DNA of 36,577 bases, from NCBI GenBank assembly GCA_032718475.1, contig JAUCBJ010006128.1, positions 1 to 36,577 on the forward strand. Direction: 5' to 3'. Of this stretch, positions 11,857 to 21,144 are shown piece by piece. This DNA comes from Nemertoderma westbladi. Its lineage: Eukaryota > Xenacoelomorpha > Nemertodermatida > Nemertodermatidae. The notes beneath the pieces were generated by a model. That model had not been told where the DNA came from. It saw nothing but the letters and a program-made list of their open reading frames with translations, and searched no databases. The translations under genes were made by a program, and so were the position numbers. Within the stretch, counting starts at the first letter, position 1; the number at the start of each line of letters is the position of its first letter.

Positions 11857-12109
11857 CTCAGATGTAGTGCTGCGAACTGAAACTGAAACTGAACTGGAAC
11901 TGAAATCGAACTGAAATTGTTTTTGGCATTTTTTCTGAACTGGAACTGAAACTGGAACTTAAACTTTAATTTTTTTTAAACTGAAACTGAAACTAGAACT
12001 GAAACGTGATATATTGAAATACTGGAACTGGAACTAGAACTGAATTCCTGAAAATTGAAAACTGGAAGTAATAAATTGAAAATAAATGTAAACATAAATT
12101 ACAATATTG

Positions 12110-12126
12110 CCCCCCCCCCCCCCCCC
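12110..12126. repeat. C17 homopolymer tract
   Basis: Seventeen consecutive C bases inside the hAT-type element. It creates a spurious proline-rich open frame downstream, which was rejected as coding. Confidence 0.95.
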
Positions 12127-12582
12127 AGGGAATAAAAAAACAAAAGATATGTCACTTAAGCCTATATCAAAACCAGTTTTTGTTGATTTGGAAACTACAT
12201 GGGCACGAGAGATTCTCCTTCTCCAGTTGAAACTTTTGCCTTCTTTATGGTTGTTAAATAATCATCTAAAGTTTGAGCTTGAAGTTTGGATTTTTTTACT
12301 GCCTCTGCTTCTTTTATACTTAATATGTCTTTCTCAGCCGATTAAAATTTTTCGTATAGTATTGGGTGACGCCAAGGGGGTCCTTTATGTTACTTGGTTA
12401 CAAATACAATATTACACTACGCTAACCTAAAACCAATATAAAACGTAATTACACTATGTACATGTACAACTTTACCGAGAGCGTGACAATGCCCGACTCA
12501 ACGATAAAGATATAATGTACAGAACAATTTATTATAACACGTAATTACAGTATAAATAGTAAATAATTAATAAACTAATAAC

Positions 12583-12777
12583 TTACTGTATGACTATTGT
12601 ACCTATTTTACATTGCACACGGAGGTGAGATTTAACTGCAGATTTAAAAGAATGTTGATTATTTAGGTTTTTAATTTCATTAGGCAGAGCGTTCCAATTT
12701 TTAATGCCGTTAAAAAAGAAAGTATCAGATTCAAATTAATATTCGTATAATTCTGGAATTCTCAACACAGGGCCCAT
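12583..12777 (-). pseudogene. LINE ORF2 C-terminal fragment (antisense, inside the hAT-type element)
   Basis: The minus-strand frame from 12777 to the TAA at 12583-12585 reads RIPELYEY, one internal stop, then FESDTFFFNGIKNWNALP followed by NEIKNLNNQHSFKSAVKSHL. This is the usual C-terminal tail of many animal non-LTR retrotransposon polymerases ('FxxxxxxxWNxLPxxIRxxxSxxxFKxxLKxxL'). Only the last 60 or so residues are present, with one nonsense codon. It is either a LINE insertion into the hAT-type element or sequence captured by it. No poly-A or target duplication could be defined on the 3' side (below 12583). Confidence 0.75.
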
Positions 12778-13084
12778 AAATATAAATATATACAGGTAGT
12801 ACTGAATATATATACAGTATTGTATACAGTATATATACAGTATGACAGCGGTAGGCCTTCTTATTACTTATTATTGTTATGAAACTTGAATTGAAACTGA
12901 AACTATTTTTTTTCCGGAACTGAAACTGGAACTTAAATAAACAGCCTCATTCAAACTGAAACAAGAACTGAAACTGAAACTGTATTTTTTTGGAAACTGG
13001 AACTGGAACTGAAATAAATAGGTTTATTCGAACTGAAACTGAAACTAGTCAAATATTGATTCAGTTCGCAGCACTACTCAGATG

Positions 13085-13612
13085 TGAATCCTCAACATTC
13101 ACTTTGTCCGAAAGGCATCAATTCATGGTGCCAATACAATAGAGGATTGGATACTGGGCAACTATATCACCACAAGCAACAGCTTCCTGAAGTTATCGCT
13201 AATCTTGTCAAACCGATATTTAGAGATCTTTCATCTCCTCAATTGCTGTCACGATGTCTCCATGGAAAAACTCAAAATGTGAATGAAAGTTTTAATAACT
13301 TACTATGGTTGCGTTGCTCAAAGAGGGTATTTGTTGGAGGAATTAGTCTTGCAGTGGGTTTCTATGATGCTGTCCTGTGTTTTAATGAAGGTGCTATCTC
13401 AAGAGTGGGTGTTTTGCAGGAGATGGGTTGTTGTGTGGGTGTACAGTGTATCGAAGGACTCAAAAGTGATAGACGAAAAGAGGATCATGAAGGCGGAGAA
13501 GGAGGATAAGGGCATCGAACTCGGTAAAACAAGAGGCCTCAAAAGGCAAAGAAAGGCTATTGATAATGACTCTGATGACTCAGATAAACATTATGGATCA
13601 GGGATGTTTTGA
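13085..13612 (+). pseudogene. Mutator-like transposase, 3' part
   Basis: Continuation of the gene that starts at 10724. Directly after the target duplication it reads VNPQHSLCPKGINSWC, then LPEVIANLVKPIFRDLSS and CLHGKTQNVNESFNN, followed by LLWLRCSKRVFVGG. These segments match the C-terminal half of the family in order, including the NEs/aFNN motif near the third catalytic acidic residue. A frameshift near 13470 moves the end into the overlapping frame, which reads KRIMKAEKEDKG...DSDDSDKHYGSGMF and stops at TGA 13610-13612. The lysine-rich tail ending in a short Y-x-x-GxF signature is also typical of the family. Like the 5' part, it cannot be expressed as one protein. Confidence 0.85.
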
Positions 13613-15126
13613 ACTGTAACTTGGAACTGTAATTATTTTGATAACATGCAAAGGATAGCTAGTATAATTAGTGAAAATTATTAATAATCTTTAATCGCGA
13701 TTTATTACGTATACCATTTTTTCACATTCAGGTGCATTTTTCTCGGGACTGGGCAAACGAAATCACTGGAAATTTTGCATGGACATTTGTTTCGATGGTA
13801 TGGTTACAACCATGCTTCATATTGACTGTACCATCATCTCAACTTGTAATATACCACTATTTGTCCCTCGCGGATGGGAAATTTAGGGTGATAAATGAGT
13901 TACTGGCAGTATTTCAATGTCAGAGTGGAATTCTTGCACACAAGTGCATCATTTTGTGTCCTAATGCCTAATGGTTGTTAAATATCTGTGCAAATTTTCA
14001 AGCAAAACCTTCTATGTGTTCCGGAGAAAAGTGCACCTAGGCTTAAAAGGAAAATGTATGGAGCGGCAAAGACGACCATCTCCCCTTAAAGTAATATCCC
14101 CCTTCAATTTGAGACGAATGGCTGTATTTTGGAGTCCTCGAACTCACCCACCATATGTTCTCAAAAAATCTCAAATTCGTCATGTGCTGGAATAGGTGTT
14201 TGTAATATTTCCATGGCAGATTGTAGAATTATCTGTTTAAATACTACTACTACTATCAGCATTCTGCATTGCAGCTGCATTATATATATACGTCATATAT
14301 TACATAAATAAATATATATATATATAATATATTTATTTATTAATAAATTACATAAATAGGCAATTAGGCGAACTTGGCGAATTAATATCCCGCTTCAATG
14401 TTTAATTCTCAATATAGGGAAAGGAGCAGGTTACAGTGGCACGATATTTTAACAGTGTAGTGTTTCAATAAACTAAACACCATAGAACAGGTTACAGTTT
14501 TTTTTTGAAAGTAATCATCTGTTATTCGCGTCCAATTTCCCCTGGAGATTGATGAATTTTCATTGTTTCCAGTTTCCCCCCCTCCTATCTGATCAGTGGA
14601 TGCAAACGTTTTTTCCCTATAAGGTTTTTTTGATCCAATGTCCTGTTTAAAAGGGGATAATTGTTTTAAAAAATTGTATATTTGTATTGGAAATATAAGA
14701 AAATCTGTAATAAAAAATATAAAATGACACCAGTTTAGTTTAAAAATATAAATTTACACAGGGGAACGCCACCTAGGTATAAATATCTAATAACAGATAT
14801 GAATATTTCACTTATTAGGTAAGAAATTACTTGATGGTCGCGGGCCACAATGAAGTAGATAGTAAGGTAATAAATGCAACATACAGTATAATAATTATCG
14901 TGAATGTACATATAGTAGGGAAGTAAAATCGTAAAAAATTAAGATATTGATAAAATCGTAAATAACATACAGTAGATACAAATCACATACAGTAGATAAA
15001 AATTACATATAAATCACATACAGAATATATATAGATATAAATTACACATACATACACTTTCGCGGAACACAAATCCTCCCTCTCCGAATATTACACATTT
15101 TTTTGGTAACATTTCAATTTTCTGAC
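13613..15126. other. Spacer downstream of the Mutator-like gene, nothing firmly recognised
   Basis: Starts with GAACTGTAACTTGGAACTGTAATT, which resembles the subterminal repeat of the nearby hAT-type element. The rest is AT-rich, with a TATATA/AATAAATA palindromic patch at 14280-14350 and CATACAGTAGATA repeats near 14965-15020. Open frames at 13732-13971 and 13971-14195 show no family motif. The right end of the Mutator-like element should be here but was not found. Confidence 0.4.
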
Positions 15127-15179
15127 GGGGGGGGGGGGGGGGGGGGGTAACTACACCCACTACCCCCCCCCCCCCCCCC
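15127..15179. repeat. Facing G21 and C17 tracts
   Basis: Twenty-one G (15127-15147) are followed after 15 bases by seventeen C (15163-15179). The two tracts could pair into a hairpin, or each strand could form a G-quadruplex. The sequence after it (CTGGGTACGCCCTGCATG) resembles a repeat-element end, but no partner was found. Confidence 0.9.
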
Positions 15180-16263
15180 TGGGTACGCCCTGCATGTAAC
15201 TAGTGACTCTGCGCATCAGAAATTGACCATCTCGAAAAATTCTGACAGCCTTAACACTATTTTTTGTACCAAATTGTACTAATATATACCAAATGAACCA
15301 ACTTTTTTAAAATAATTGAAACAGAGGGAACATCTAAACCGCATTTGTTAATTTTTATGTATAAAGTAAGAGGGGTAGTTGGCCTTGCGAATTGTATGCG
15401 AATATTTTCATAAAAATGTTATCTTCATCGAAATTTCGGATGTGAAGCGCAAAATTCGCTCCCAAAGTGATATTGACTAATATTCGCGCTATAAATAATA
15501 TATCAAGCGATGTATTATATTAACTATTATTGTACTTAAAAACTACCCAAATGTTCGATCTACCATTAAAAAAAACCAATTCGCTCAGAAGCGGAAATTG
15601 CATTAAATGTGATTTTAAATGTGATAACATCGGAAGGACAAGTTACAAATAAGGTAATTTGTAATTCCTAGTATATAACGGGTATCCATGGTGACTGCAT
15701 TATCATGCAGTTACTTTTTATGAAGAATATGTAGCTATGTGTGTGGTAGGATACTAGTTTAACCCGAGTTACCGAGATATTGTTCATTTTGCAAAAGCTC
15801 CCTCCCCCCGCCCCCCCCCCCCCTCCTCCCCTATTGTAATAAACGTTCTAGAACACACAATATCGACTCAAAGCATTTATAAATCCTGTGGTAGCTACTC
15901 TTTTAAAAATAGTAGCTGGTGTTTGTTATGGTAGGTATATTATTTAAAAACACAATCACAATACACAAAAACGAATAAAGTTATACACATTTATTACTCT
16001 TTCATACTGCTTTTATTAACATTTTTCAAAAATATTTGTTCGCGGGTATTCAGATATTTATAGTATGTGTACGTACCCATAAACGAGTTTTTGAGGTTGT
16101 AGCAGAGGTTGTGTTTGATGGGAGGATGTAGCAGCATCAGTGTGCAAATAATTAATTAAATGTGTCTGCAAGACAGCTAGAGGTTGCACTCGTTGCAGAT
16201 GCGTCAGAGCCAAGCTCCCTTGCTTCATTGTGTAATTGTAGTTCCAACACGATTAAGTGAATC
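15180..16263. other. Spacer, nothing recognised
   Basis: AT-rich sequence with a C13 tract at 15811-15823 embedded in a C/T-rich patch. No open frame of note, RNA gene or transposon end was recognised. Confidence 0.4.
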
Positions 16264-17664
16264 GTGAATATTTTCTATGCCAATGCAATACTGTATAACT
16301 GTCCAACAATAATTGGTATTGGTGGTAATATGTTCAGGTCTATTAAAGCTCTATACACAGGAACAATGCCTTCCGTTATGATCAACTCAATTTGTTCTGA
16401 GTGGCTTTTAACACTTCCAGGGGAGGTAGACAAGGAGACAACCTCTCACCAACTCTATTCAACATTTTCGTTAACACTGTTGGATGATATCAAAAAGGGA
16501 GGTATTGGTATGATTGATGATATTGCCCTAGTGGCAGACTCAGAGGAGAATTTGCAGAAGCTCTTGGATATCTTGGCTGAATAGACATCCCAGTGGAAAA
16601 TGTCGTTAAACCCCAAAAAAATGCATCGTTCTGCATTTCAGAAAACCTGGAGTACTGCAAACTGGTTCAATTTTCAAAGTAAATAGTGCAGTGATACCGA
16701 TAGCGGCCGATAGCTATAAATACCTAGGTTTACATTTCGACGTACATTTTAAGTTTAATGTTGCTTTTAACATTTTAGCCAACTCTGCTAAGCAAGCGTT
16801 TGGTGGAATAATTAGTAAATCTAAATTTATGTGGTTTTCATTTTGATACTTACACTAAACTGTACCTTTCCTGTGTCGCTCCGATATTAGATCACCGTGC
16901 CAGTGTTTGGGGTTACTTAAATTCTCGAGAAGCCGTGAAGGTGCAGAATGCCGCACTGATATATTTTTAGGAGTGCATAGATTTACACCAAATCTTGCCG
17001 AAGAGGGCGGCGAAGGCGGTTGGAACTCTTGCAAACAGCGTCATTATGTATCAATCAATGTGCAGATTTTGGAAAAGATTGGTTTCTATGAATGATCGCA
17101 GAATTGCTAAAAAGGTTTTTAAATTTGAATATAACCAATCTGATGGTGCAGTGAATTACAGGCAATTTTTCCAGTAGTAGGTTTCGGTAAAGAGAATTAT
17201 AATGTTAAATCTACAATCTACATGTAATATGCAGTGTAATATGTAACATTTAATAAACATTGTATTGAGTATTTCAATAATGTTTGGAAAAGAGAAGTTA
17301 GAGAAAAACCGAAACTTAGAATATAATTAAGCATTTTAAAACTGAATTTAAAGAGGAGACCTATGTTACTACAAATTTATTAAATAGGAAAAACGTAGCA
17401 ACGTAAGTCAAGTACCATTGACGATGAAATTTGAAATGTTGAAAAGATGAAATTCACATATGATTACTAAGATGTTCGATTTAAAACAGAAAATATTATT
17501 TACCGAGAAACTACAGTATATATGTCAATTATTTATGTCTCACTTAACAATTATCTGTGCTTAAAAAAATTTATATTTGTGCTATTATATTTTTGTCTTG
17601 TAAGCCTTTGCTGGCTGGGGGCTAGTTGGCCCATGACATAATATCTCAATCAATCAATCATAAC
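16264..17664 (+). pseudogene. LINE 3' portion: RT palm to C-terminus plus 3' tail
   Basis: Broken plus-strand frames read in order through the second half of a non-LTR reverse transcriptase. MFRSIKALYTGTMPSVMIN is followed by SEWLLTLPGEVD(KETTSHQLYSTF), a frameshifted 'GVRQGDxLSPTLF' motif. The catalytic box is reduced to MIDDIALVADS (YADD to IDDD-like). Then come LQKLLDILAE, SYKYLGLHFDVHF, a stretch equal to YLGVxxxxPN (FLGVHRFTPNLAE), and ANSVIMYQSMCRFWKRL. The 3' UTR ends GGCTGGGGGCTAGTTGGCCCATGACATAA followed by (TCAA)n near 17645-17660, a typical LINE tail. Several frameshifts and stops occur (about 16435, 16580, 16840, 17020, 17175). The 5' end is truncated inside the RT domain. Confidence 0.8.
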
Positions 17665-18154
17665 AAGTATTAACTTATTAATTAAAGAGCAAATTTTATG
17701 CGAAAATGTAATACATGCATCAGGAAGCATTTACTTGTTTTAAATATATAATATTGCAACCATTAAAATACAGTTTTTGCTTTTCCATTCAAATGCAAAA
17801 CTTCCATTGCCATGTACGATTATCACGTTGCTAGGTTCGACATTTTGAATATCACAATCACTTTATATATGGCTCAAGTATCTACAAACTAAATTTCAGC
17901 TTATTTCATACAGTAGTTTTAGTGTTGCTATACAGAATGACCGTTTCTATGGGAAATTGATCTCCAAATGTTACTTCGACAAACCAGAATTTTTGGAGAT
18001 GGTCCATTTCGTGAAACACTCGCCAGGTACTACCCATCTGAAAAATTTGGCACTTTTGTAATCGATATAACGGTTTTGTCACTAACTGAACTTATATAAC
18101 ATATCTATTATTTAGACTGCAATACAGCCATTATAGATTTATTTGTTATGCAGG
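17665..18154. other. Spacer between LINE tail and SINE
   Basis: AT-rich sequence with no recognisable open frame or repeat. It provides the left target-site duplication of the SINE at its right end. Confidence 0.4.
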
Positions 18155-18412
18155 TTAGATATGTCGCAGTGTCGCAGTGTCCGAGTGGATACGGCGCCTG
18201 AACTGCTTACACAATAGTGTTTGGTGGCGCAGGTTCGAATCCGACTAAAGGCTGTAGAAATTTCGCACTGTTGTGTCCCTAGGCAAGACACTTTAGACAT
18301 TAGTGCCTACGTCAACCCAGCGGTATAATGGGAACCTGGCTTTGCTGGGGGTAATGATAATAAAAGCGCTTTGAGTATGCAGAGTGTAGGAAAGCGCTAT
18401 ATAAATAACCAA

Positions 18413-18444
<32 letters not shown>

Positions 18445-18449
18445 GATAT
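18155..18449 (+). mobile_element. tRNA-derived SINE with target-site duplications
   Basis: The element runs 18163-18441 between TTAGATAT repeats at 18155-18162 and 18442-18449. Its head resembles a Ser/Leu-type tRNA: an A-box-like GTGTCCGAGTGGATACGGCG (about 18178-18197) and a perfect B box GGTTCGAATCC (about 18232-18242). The body contains GGCAAGACACTTTAGACATTAGTGCC and CAACCCAGCGGTATAATGGGAACCTGG, sequences of the kind shared by tRNA-SINEs of many marine animals. The 3' part reads AAGCGCTATATAAATAACC and ends in (ATT)n. Short direct repeats at the extreme 5' end (GTCGCAGT twice) look like a local duplication. Transcription would be by RNA polymerase III from the internal promoter. The specific SINE superfamily was not assigned. 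Confidence 0.88.
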
Positions 18450-18635
18450 AGTGGTACACAATTTAGTCATTATTCGTACTTTGGTTCTTTCTTATTTTGG
18501 ATGCGTGTACTTCGGTAGTTTGTTTTAGGCTTTACTGGTATCAGATTTTGGGTTTCATCTATATTTACTTTCTGTATGATTTGTTTTTTTCTGTATTTCA
18601 GTATTTTGGTTACATTTCCTATTTCTTGGTCAATT

Positions 18636-18811
18636 GGTACTGGTACAGTGCTGTATTAAGATAGGGTTAGGGACTCACAGTACACTGCTGATGATGGAGC
18701 TGTGTTTCTCTGGGTACAGTTTTGGTACTGGTACAGTGCTGTATTAAGATAGGGTTAGGGACTCGCAGTACACTGCTGATGATGGAGCTGTGTTTCTCTG
18801 GGTACAGTTTT
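18636..18811. repeat. 88-bp tandem duplication
   Basis: The unit GGTACTGGTACAGTGCTG...GGGTACAGTTTT occurs twice in a row with a period of 88. I see one difference (CTCACAG versus CTCGCAG). Each copy contains GATAGGGTTAGGGACTC. No gene is associated. Confidence 0.88.
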
Positions 18812-19433
18812 TAAATCCTGAAACCCTTCATTTTTATCAAATTTAGTATGTATATTTAGACTTACCCCTTTCGGCGGACAAAAAGTCCTGTATTTTCAAA
18901 TATATAGGATAGTTATTCGTGCAGTTATTAAAGTGTTTATTTGTAGCTAGGTTTCATTTTTGATAGGAGACTGGTTTCACATTTGTTTCTATATATATTT
19001 TATATTAAAATTGCATAAATCATAAAACTCAAGTAGATAAATACAACCGCAGGGTGCGTGATCCGGTCAATGATGTAAATAATACTGAGACGAATAGTAA
19101 TAATTAAAAGTTAAATAGTAACAATTATTACTTATATATTAATATTTCAAAAAGCCATCGATATAAATTTATATTTTAAGTATATTTTGATTCCACTGCT
19201 ACAAAATAAAATAAAAATTTAGAGTGGGCATTTAATTTAAATATTTGTCATTATATTAAATAGTATTACAAAATTATTTAATACTATTTAATCAAATATC
19301 TCAAAAAGCTACCGTCATAAGATTTTGAAATTATAATTTTTTGAATGTTGAACTCTATCAAAAAATGCAATCAGTAATCAGGGCATTTTTCTTCGACTAA
19401 AAGGTGGTTCAGCCCAACTGTGATCAATGGCTA
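18812..19433. other. AT-rich spacer
   Basis: Very AT-rich sequence with many short ATATTTAAAT words and stops in every frame. Nothing recognised. Confidence 0.4.
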
Positions 19434-19619
19434 TTAGTTCACTAAAACCTTAAATGTTTTCATGCTCAGAGTTATTAAAAAATCTTGGAAGTTATCAATG
19501 ACGGCTTCCTCCCACTCTTTTCGCATAGAACTCAGAGAATACTGTGGCTGCAGAATCGATACTAAGTAGTTTACGGTTACATCCGTGTAAGAGGAGGATT
19601 CTGGAATGATTTGGGACAT
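19434..19619 (-). CDS. Small ORF, unrecognised (61 aa)
   Basis: A minus-strand open frame from ATG 19617-19619 (MSQIIPESSSYTDVTVNYLV) to a stop at 19434. Its composition is balanced, with non-repetitive residues including WEEAVIDNFQDFLITLSMK. I recognise no family. It lies 60 bases downstream of another small same-strand ORF (19679-19852) that is equally complex. The pair might be exons or neighbouring ORFs of one element. It could also be chance; at about 60 codons in AT-rich DNA the evidence is weak. Confidence 0.25.
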   Translation of the reverse strand: MSQIIPESSSYTDVTVNYLVSILQPQYSLSSMRKEWEEAVIDNFQDFLITLSMKTFKVLVN

Positions 19620-19678
19620 AATTCTTTGTTGTTATTTAATATCCCGCTCAGTCAATACATTTCTAGACCTCGGCTAAT

Positions 19679-19852
19679 TTAATCAGTGTATAATTTACGT
19701 CTTGTCAATACACTTACAGTTAGGGTACCAACAATCTGATTTGCATTTTCCACTGTTATCCTACCAGTATATCCATTCTCAATAATGTAATCGCTATAAT
19801 CTCCAGGGTTTAATGCGATGTTCTGGATCGCATTAAACACGATCTTACTCAT
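19679..19852 (-). CDS. Small ORF, unrecognised (57 aa)
   Basis: The minus-strand ATG at 19850-19852 opens MSKIVFNAIQNIALNPGDYS and closes at TAA 19679-19681 after TVSVLTRRKLYTD. The residues are protein-like (YIIENGYTGRITVENANQIV looks like a beta-rich segment) rather than low complexity. No family was recognised. It precedes the 61-codon ORF on the same strand and lies about 90 bases from a minus-strand LINE fragment, so both may belong to an unidentified mobile element. Confidence 0.25.
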   Translation of the reverse strand: MSKIVFNAIQNIALNPGDYSDYIIENGYTGRITVENANQIVGTLTVSVLTRRKLYTD

Positions 19853-19940
19853 TATCTGTTAGGTATCTTGCGACTTTATTTAATATCAAATGTAGCGTTA
19901 TCTAGAAGTTCGTATGTTGAAAGGCTTAGAAACTTAGGTT

Positions 19941-20091
19941 GTGGCGGTGGGCCACCTTGAGCCAAACACAATGAACCCGGCGTAGCATTCTTGTGAATGT
20001 GCCATCCAGAGATTTGGTGTCCTCAGCAGTTAGAGCCCAGCATGGACTCCCATAGAGGAGTACTGGAACTACTGCTGCTCTAAATAATAAC
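19941..20091 (-). pseudogene. LINE reverse-transcriptase C-terminal fragment
   Basis: The minus strand reads LLFRAAVVPVLLYGSPCWAL followed by TAEDTKSLDGTFTRMLRRVH. This is the segment downstream of the RT palm in many LINE polymerases ('LFxAxVxPVLLYGSExWxLTxxxxxxLDGxxxRMLRR'). It is about 50 residues, with no larger context before 19941 or beyond 20091, so it is a short relic. Its sequence is of a different type from the LINE piece at 16264, which has the FLGVHRFTPN version of this region. Confidence 0.78.
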
Positions 20092-20213
20092 AGATGATTA
20101 CTCCCAAAAATAAAACTGTAACCTGTTCTATTGTGTTTATCTGATAATCAATCTCTCAGTCATAGTACTATACGGTGGCCCACAAGTGACAATCGCACAA
20201 CATTTACAAAGCA

Positions 20214-20349
20214 ACATTAACATTGGACATAGCAACATTAACATTTTAGCCCATCAACATTAACATTTAGTCTGTCACCATTAGCATTTAGCCTATCAAC
20301 ATTAACGTTTAGCCTAACAACATTACCGGTAACATTTATCCTATCAACA
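20214..20349. repeat. 21-bp minisatellite, first segment (array continues to 23437 between insertions)
   Basis: Imperfect tandem copies of a 21-bp unit, ATTAACATTTAGCCTATCAAC. Further segments of the same array lie at 21131-21153, 21881-22011 and 23400-23437, each separated by an inserted element. Variants include AACGTTTAGCCTAACAAC and a copy expanded by CCGGTA. With the insertions removed, the array would be about 330 bp. Confidence 0.85.
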
Positions 20350-21134
20350 TTAACCTTATTACCACTGGGGTGTTTAGACAAATAGCAGCACTGGCGGGGG
20401 GCCGATCCCCCCCCCCCCCCCCCCCATTGTATTTTAGTAATCGTCCAAATAGATCCTACAAAATTTGGGCTGTAAGTGAAAAAATTAACGAAGAAAACTT
20501 CCAAACCTTAAAAAATGAAAATTTTGTAAGAGACCTGGAAATTGGGCCGCTTAATCGATTGAAAGTAATATAGAAGCCTGAAGACTTAGTGGTTTGCCAT
20601 TTTTGGTGCACCAAAATTTGGGCGTGCGCTTTAAATTTTGAAAAAGTGCCACATCGTAATTTTGGTGCACTAATAATGACATACCACTAACCCTTGATGA
20701 TTCAATATTACTTTCAATCGATTCAGCGGTCCAGATAACCTATAATAATGTGTTTAAATCAAAACTGTGGAGTATTTTCCGAGACCTGAATATTTCAAAA
20801 TCCGAAATGCCATGCCCTAATTTCGGTGCCCCAAAAATGACGTACCACTATAAGCACATTCGTGTATAGAGTAGTAGAGTGCTCCATATCAATCAGAATC
20901 AATAAAAAAGCCCATAATATCCCTAAGGACGAACTTACAACTGACCTTATAAAATTCGAAAATTTAAAAAATAATTGTGTTGGGGACAAAATTTTAGGTG
21001 GGACCCACATCGAAAATGCGCTATTAAATTTGGCTAATTCTCAAACCAAAGATACATAATGTTGTTGTACAGCAATTACAGCAATTTTATACAAGGGGGG
21101 GCCTATTTGCCGCCCCCCGTGGTAATAGGGTTAA
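20350..21134. mobile_element. TTAA-flanked inverted-repeat element (piggyBac-type MITE candidate)
   Basis: A 777-bp insertion (20354-21130) lies between TTAA at 20350-20353 and 21131-21134. Its ends are inverted: CCTTATTACCACTGGGG on the left, and the right end read in reverse gives CCCTATTACCACGGGGG. CAAATAG plus a C-tract and TTGTAT match further in. TTAA target choice and CCY-type termini fit piggyBac-like non-autonomous elements. Joining the flanks gives CAACATTAACATTTAG, an uninterrupted minisatellite unit. The interior has open frames of 67 and 65 codons (20370-20573, 20862-21059) with no transposase motif. The left arm carries an extra GGCGGGGGGCCGAT insertion and a C19 tract. The ends do not resemble the piggyBac element at 2194. 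Confidence 0.75.
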
Positions 21135-21144
21135 CATTTAGCCT

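Larger units (their letters stand above)
11857..13084. mobile_element. Non-autonomous hAT-type element inserted in the Mutator-like gene
   Basis: A 1212-bp insertion (11865-13076) is flanked by identical 8-bp direct repeats CTCAGATG at 11857-11864 and 13077-13084. Its ends are 17-bp perfect inverted repeats beginning TAGTGCTGCGAACTGAA. An 8-bp duplication with TAGTG-type ends is characteristic of the hAT superfamily. Both subterminal regions (11875-12066 and 12885-13050) are rich in direct copies of GAACTGAAACTGAAACT and GGAACTGGAACTGAA. The interior has a C17 tract and an antisense LINE fragment but no transposase. Removing the insertion plus one repeat restores the host transposase frame (SSDVNPQHSLCP), which confirms the boundaries. 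Confidence 0.9.

Noticed and set aside
12107-12430. 107-codon frame beginning with a proline run
   Set aside because: Created by the C17 tract; it overlaps non-coding parts of the hAT-type element and has no motif.
8157-17664. The two LINE RT pieces as a single LINE split by insertions
   Set aside because: The gap is 7.7 kb, holds a Mutator-like gene plus spacers, and no matching junctions or target duplications were found; the pieces do not overlap, so a common origin cannot be shown.
18163-18260. Functional tRNA gene at the SINE head
   Set aside because: A and B boxes are present but acceptor stem pairing is lacking and the sequence continues into a SINE body with target duplications.
18634-18811. 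CTGATGA within the 88-bp duplication as a possible hammerhead core
   Set aside because: No GAAA in the right position and no stem pairing around it.
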